From a virus, in IMG/VR virus record IMGVR_UViG_3300048672_000439, positions 1-38,008 of that record: DNA of 38,008 nt. One strand, given 5' to 3'. This document shows, piece by piece, positions 37,082 to 38,008 of this stretch; position 1 is the first letter of the stretch; every line of letters starts with the position of its first letter. The notes beneath the pieces were generated by a model. It was given only the letters and a program-made list of their open reading frames with translations. It ran no database searches and was not told the DNA's origin. The translations under genes and the position numbers were made by a program.

Positions 37082-37190
37082 AGTCCGTAAGTCTTTTTTG
37101 CTTACGAATAGAGTCGCCTACAAGCGACCGCGAAATCTCCGTCGGTTTCTCCGAATACTCGAACAGGCATCCGCGCCATTCGAGAACTAA
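37065..37190 (+). CDS. Tiny basic protein, 41 aa
   Basis: ATG 37065 follows AAAGGAGGTGA (37049-37059), the best ribosome site in the window, so this short gene is probably translated strongly. MKKQPKVRKSFLLTNRVAYK and RPRNLRRFLRILEQ make it highly basic. It may bind nucleic acid or a host protein. The terminator follows. Confidence 0.65.
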   Translation: MKKQPKVRKSFLLTNRVAYKRPRNLRRFLRILEQASAPFEN

Positions 37191-37226
37191 CTGCACGCGG
37201 AACGGTGAGCGAGAGCCCACCACTTC

Positions 37227-37260
37227 AGCCGCTCGTTTATCGGGCGGCTTTCTTGCCTTT
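37227..37260 (+). terminator. Intrinsic terminator
   Basis: AGCCGCTCG (37227-37235) pairs with CGGGCGGCT (37241-37249) with one G-U pair and a 5-nt loop, followed by TTCTTGCCTTT. It separates the small-gene cluster from the next early promoter. Confidence 0.8.
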
Positions 37261-37305
37261 ATACAGGGCCGTTAATCGCTTGGTAGAGTTATCCCCAAGT
37301 GACCA

Positions 37306-37333
37306 TTGACCGCTCCATACCGTATGCTAGTAT
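37306..37333 (+). promoter_or_regulatory. Early-type promoter 3 with spacer operator
   Basis: -35 TTGACC (37306-37311), 16-bp spacer, extended -10 TGcTAGTAT with hexamer 37328-37333. CATAC-C-GTATG at 37316-37326 lies at the same offset as in promoters 1 and 2. Transcription would begin near 37340 and give a ~20-nt leader before ATG 37360. It probably drives the whole operon through the junction to ~3.8 kb. Confidence 0.85.
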
Positions 37334-37359
37334 GTATCTGTATCAGTAACAAACAATTT

Positions 37360-37443
37360 ATGGCAACATACGACGGAAGCGACGAGGCGTATGAGGACAA
37401 GGTAGACCGCGAGAGTGACCCTGTAGAATTAACCAATGAATAA
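37360..37443 (+). CDS. Tiny acidic protein, 27 aa
   Basis: First ATG after early promoter 3. MATYDGSDEAYEDKVDRESD is followed by PVELTNE. Extremely acidic. Its end overlaps ATG 37436 by 8 nt, so it may act as a leader that couples translation. A short product with its own role (for example a DNA mimic) cannot be excluded. Confidence 0.5.
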   Translation: MATYDGSDEAYEDKVDRESDPVELTNE

Positions 37444-37642
37444 AATGAAACCACCTTTTGAAATCGACGGAATCACCTGCACCGTGTTCTACAACGACGA
37501 GTACGGAGCATTACAAAGTTTCTCGGCGAATGATTCGATGGTCGATGGTGTCATTATGAAGCTCGCGCAGATTGACCGTAAATTAGCAGCCCTCAAACTC
37601 TCCTATGAATCAGCAAGTGCTATTGGAACGGTCGCGCTCTAA
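37436..37642 (+). CDS. Small early protein, 68 aa
   Basis: ATG 37436, probably translated by coupling from the 27-residue frame; no ribosome site seen. Beta-like start (PPFEIDGITCTVFYNDEYGALQ) then a helix (IMKLAQIDRKLAALKLSY). Overlaps the next gene by 38 nt. Family unknown. Confidence 0.6.
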   Translation: MNKMKPPFEIDGITCTVFYNDEYGALQSFSANDSMVDGVIMKLAQIDRKLAALKLSYESASAIGTVAL

Positions 37643-37766
37643 GGTCGAGGAACGGCTCGCGGTGCCGGGCGGCGACAAGGTTGCAAAGATTATGCTCGCC
37701 CGTGATTGCGGAATTGACTTCGATAACAAGTGGGACGACGTAGACCCCGGTGACGAAGCTAAATAA
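37605..37766 (+). CDS. Small early protein, 53 aa
   Basis: ATG 37605 to TAA 37764-37766. MNQQVLLERSRSKVEERLAV then GGDKVAKIMLARDCGIDFDN and an acidic end (KWDDVDPGDEAK). Short and helical. It ends 7 nt before the junction-spanning gene. Family unknown. Confidence 0.6.
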   Translation: MNQQVLLERSRSKVEERLAVPGGDKVAKIMLARDCGIDFDNKWDDVDPGDEAK

Positions 37767-37773
37767 TAAAAAC

Positions 37774-38008
37774 ATGCTATACACACTCTCAAACGTAGAA
37801 TTGCGACCCGAAGGCCCTTACGGTCCGACCATTTCTTGCTCTGCAACTGGTGTAGACGGTACAAGTATCGAAAAGGCAACCATTTACAAGAAACAAAAAG
37901 ACGGCACCGAGTTCCCTAACTTTGAGAAGTTGGCGGAGGGGTACAAGTTAGAGGCGAACGCATGGAAGAACCCAAAAGGTTATACCTCTCTTTTTCCACC
38001 GAAGCCGC
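37774..38008 (+). CDS. N-terminal part of junction-spanning early protein
   Basis: ATG 37774 (MLYTLSNVELRPEGPYGPTI). Open to the window edge and, through the repeated ends, on to the stop at 308, giving 164 residues. The first ~78 residues look like a small beta fold: YTLSNVELRPEGPYGPTISC, YKKQKDG, then LEANAWKNPKGYTSLFPPKP. The gene is a standard member of the early operon begun at promoter 3. Identity is unknown; an OB-fold single-strand DNA-binding protein is one possibility. Confidence 0.75.
   Translation, partial: MLYTLSNVELRPEGPYGPTISCSATGVDGTSIEKATIYKKQKDGTEFPNFEKLAEGYKLEANAWKNPKGYTSLFPPKP
37961..38008. repeat. Right copy of 48-bp terminal direct repeat
   Basis: Matches 1-48 with one mismatch (G37978). 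See the left copy. This version encodes NPKGYTS, more plausible than the cysteine form at the left end. Confidence 0.9.

Noticed and set aside
1-38008. Recoded stop codons (TGA as Gly or Trp, as in some Patescibacteria)
   Set aside because: TGA ends many genes in ATGA overlaps and conserved proteins (terminase, capsid, endolysin) are intact under the standard code.
1-38008. CRISPR array, insertion sequence, integrase or attachment site
   Set aside because: No regularly spaced repeats, transposase or recombinase motifs, or tRNA-associated duplication were seen; the only long repeats are the terminal one, the cassette joints and the RNA module.

Overview
The window is a complete or nearly complete genome of a tailed double-stranded DNA phage. 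Every gene I accept lies on the + strand and most neighbours overlap by 4 to 20 bases. The first 48 bases (1-48) recur at the end (37961-38008) with one mismatch (T18 versus G37978), and an open reading frame continues across that join. The contig therefore closes into a circle of about 37,960 bp, or carries a short direct terminal repeat. I see no integrase, no recognisable lysogeny repressor, no DNA or RNA polymerase and no tRNA. A virulent phage that relies on host replication and transcription is the simplest reading. TGA and TAA serve as ordinary stops (many ATGA overlaps), so the genetic code looks standard.

Layout. (1) 36.5-38.0 kb plus 0-3.8 kb is an early/replication block: small zinc-finger-like proteins, a terminator, an early promoter, the junction-spanning protein, a winged-helix replication-type protein, a NinB-like protein, a VRR-NUC nuclease and three HNH nucleases. 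(2) 3.8-5.1 kb holds two further promoters of the same early type, a membrane-anchored lytic-transglycosylase-like protein and three small genes. (3) 5.14-5.89 kb has no credible gene but folds into a large ornate RNA. (4) 5.9-10.1 kb is an accessory region of very small genes built from repeated cassettes, including a small cytosine-methyltransferase-like protein. (5) 10.1-17.0 kb is packaging and head: small and large terminase, portal, scaffold and major capsid. (6) 17.0-25.8 kb is a glycosyltransferase-like protein, connector and tail proteins, and two large ejection-protein candidates, a podovirus-like plan. (7) 25.8-32.3 kb is a set of fibre and adhesin-like proteins, many with N-terminal signal or membrane segments. 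(8) 32.3-36.2 kb is a metallophosphoesterase, an Nmad1-like protein, a papain-like peptidase, an amidase endolysin and a holin candidate. (9) 36.2-36.5 kb is a second structured RNA region with a predicted pseudoknot.

Regulation can be read from repeated promoter architectures. Three early promoters (near 3.85, 4.5 and 37.3 kb) share a 16-bp spacer, an extended -10 and the near-palindrome CRTACCGTATG at the same place in the spacer, which suggests one common regulator. Three late promoters (11.8, 21.5 and 24.9 kb) share a different upstream box (consensus aAGTcCACAaAgA) exactly 30 bases before TATAAT. Several promoters sit only 7-9 bases before an ATG, implying leaderless messages.

The fibre proteins (IGTTSPxARLSVAG-type and AYGGTG motifs), the LamG adhesin and the membrane-anchored transglycosylase resemble proteins I associate with Patescibacteria (candidate phyla radiation) genomes and environmental phages. 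That host assignment is an inference of moderate strength. The most exciting element is the ~750-nt RNA, whose size, phage setting and folding recall the GOLLD and ROOL giant phage RNAs. Whether it belongs to either class or is new cannot be settled without a covariance-model search.
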